This document shows positions 5,718 to 6,288 of a DNA stretch of 6,288 nucleotides, piece by piece. The notes below the pieces were generated by a model, which saw only the letters and a list, made by a program, of their open reading frames with translations, ran no database searches and was not told where the DNA came from. Within the stretch, counting starts at the first letter, position 1. Each line of letters opens with the position of its first letter. A program made the translations under genes and the position numbers. Source of the DNA: Gp13-AA77 sp036521995 (lineage in GTDB: Bacteria > Acidobacteriota > Terriglobia > UBA7540). Location of the stretch: contig DATDGR010000151.1 of the NCBI GenBank assembly GCA_036521995.1, positions 1 through 6,288 on the forward strand, in the 5' to 3' direction.

Positions 5718-6288
5718 CTAATAAAACGGAGATACTTCGTCACTCTTTCGGCTCCGGCGGTTGGATGGGTCGCTCACCGGCTGATCGAGCGGCACCGTAA
5801 ACACGAAGGTACTGCCGCGGCCCAGCTCGCTCTCGACCCAAAGCCTGCCTCCGTGGTGCCGGACGATGCGGCGGCAGATGGAAAGACCCAGGCCCGTACC
5901 GCCACGGCGCCGGGAGTCGGAAGCATCGACGGGCTGAAAGCGTCCGAAGATGCTTGTCAGCTTGTCGGGCGGAATGCCAGGACCCTGGTCAATGACACGG
6001 AAGACGGCATTCCGATCCTCTTGCCGGGATTCGATGCGCACCGTCGATCCTCGCGGCGAAAACTTGATGGCGTTGCTGAGCAGATTCGTCAGCGTCTGCA
6101 GGAGGGCGTCCGGATCCCCAATCAGCTCTAGTGGGGATGTTTCCGACTCCAGCCTGACGCCCGACGACTCCGCCATAGGGCGCATGAGGTCGACCACCTG
6201 CTGCGTCAGTTCGGCTGCAGTGCAAACTTTTTGGGCCAAAGTCACGCGCGCGGATTCCAAGCGGGCGTCGTCGAGAATGTCATTCACC
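5718..6288 (-). CDS. Sensor histidine kinase, C-terminal part (N-terminus outside window)
   Basis: An open frame entering from the window edge and ending at TAG 5720-5718; 190 codons are visible. The first residues, V-N-D-I-L-D-D-A-R-L-E-S, are typical of the end of the HisKA dimerisation helix, so the phospho-acceptor His lies just outside. A complete HATPase_c domain follows (numbering from the first full codon): N box L-L-S-N-A-I-K-F-S-P with Asn72, G1 box D-Q-G-P-G-I-P (Asp100), F box F-G-R-F-Q, and G2 box G-G-T-G-L-G-L-S-I. A short polar tail of about 20 residues follows. The GTG at the edge is internal to the domain, not a start. The kinase lies upstream of, and probably in an operon with, the response regulator (93-nt gap) and the multi-receiver protein, which are its likely partners. 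Sensor domains and any membrane segments cannot be seen. Confidence 0.95.
   Translation of the reverse strand, partial: VNDILDDARLESARVTLAQKVCTAAELTQQVVDLMRPMAESSGVRLESETSPLELIGDPDALLQTLTNLLSNAIKFSPRGSTVRIESRQEDRNAVFRVIDQGPGIPPDKLTSIFGRFQPVDASDSRRRGGTGLGLSICRRIVRHHGGRLWVESELGRGSTFVFTVPLDQPVSDPSNRRSRKSDEVSPFY

Noticed and set aside
4836..6131. A 431-codon open frame on the plus strand.
   Set aside because: It lies opposite three genes with unmistakable domain motifs. Its product has no recognisable motif, and long antisense frames are expected in GC-rich codon-biased DNA.

Overview
This is a GC-rich bacterial window in which every supportable gene lies on the minus strand. Genes are therefore described in transcription order, from high to low coordinates. 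Heavy G/C third-position use, GTG starts and the gene mix (secreted nucleoside hydrolase, DUF6265 protein, multi-receiver signalling protein) fit a soil-type Gram-negative lineage such as Acidobacteriota. That placement is a soft inference with no marker gene behind it.

Signalling block, 6288 to 2742. The window opens inside a sensor histidine kinase; only the end of its dimerisation helix and its full ATPase domain are visible. A 93-nt spacer with two stem-loops leads to a canonical single-domain CheY-like response regulator. Its TAG stop is followed after one codon, in the same frame, by the GTG start of an 828-residue protein with the order pseudo-receiver, Hpt, degenerate receiver, canonical receiver, degenerate GGDEF, receiver. 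Kinase, receiver, Hpt and receiver are the parts of a His-Asp-His-Asp phosphorelay, here in one apparent operon. The GGDEF domain has lost residues needed for c-di-GMP synthesis, so the output is probably not catalytic.

Intergenic region, about 2450 to 2741. A 28-codon ORF overlaps the stop of the large gene as ATGA. Part of it resembles a second segment 115 bp further on, giving an imperfect direct repeat. Between the two copies lie three back-to-back small palindromes and a 7-bp inverted repeat. I found no convincing T-tailed terminator and no strong promoter here.

Metabolic and envelope block, 2449 to 1. An apparently exported nucleoside hydrolase (IunH family) has Tyr where the family usually has the His of its HDP motif. 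Ten nucleotides after its stop is a perfect extended -10 box, which probably starts a second transcript carrying a secreted DUF6265 protein and, 33 nt later, a DedA/VTT membrane protein cut off by the window edge. The two blocks show no obvious functional link.
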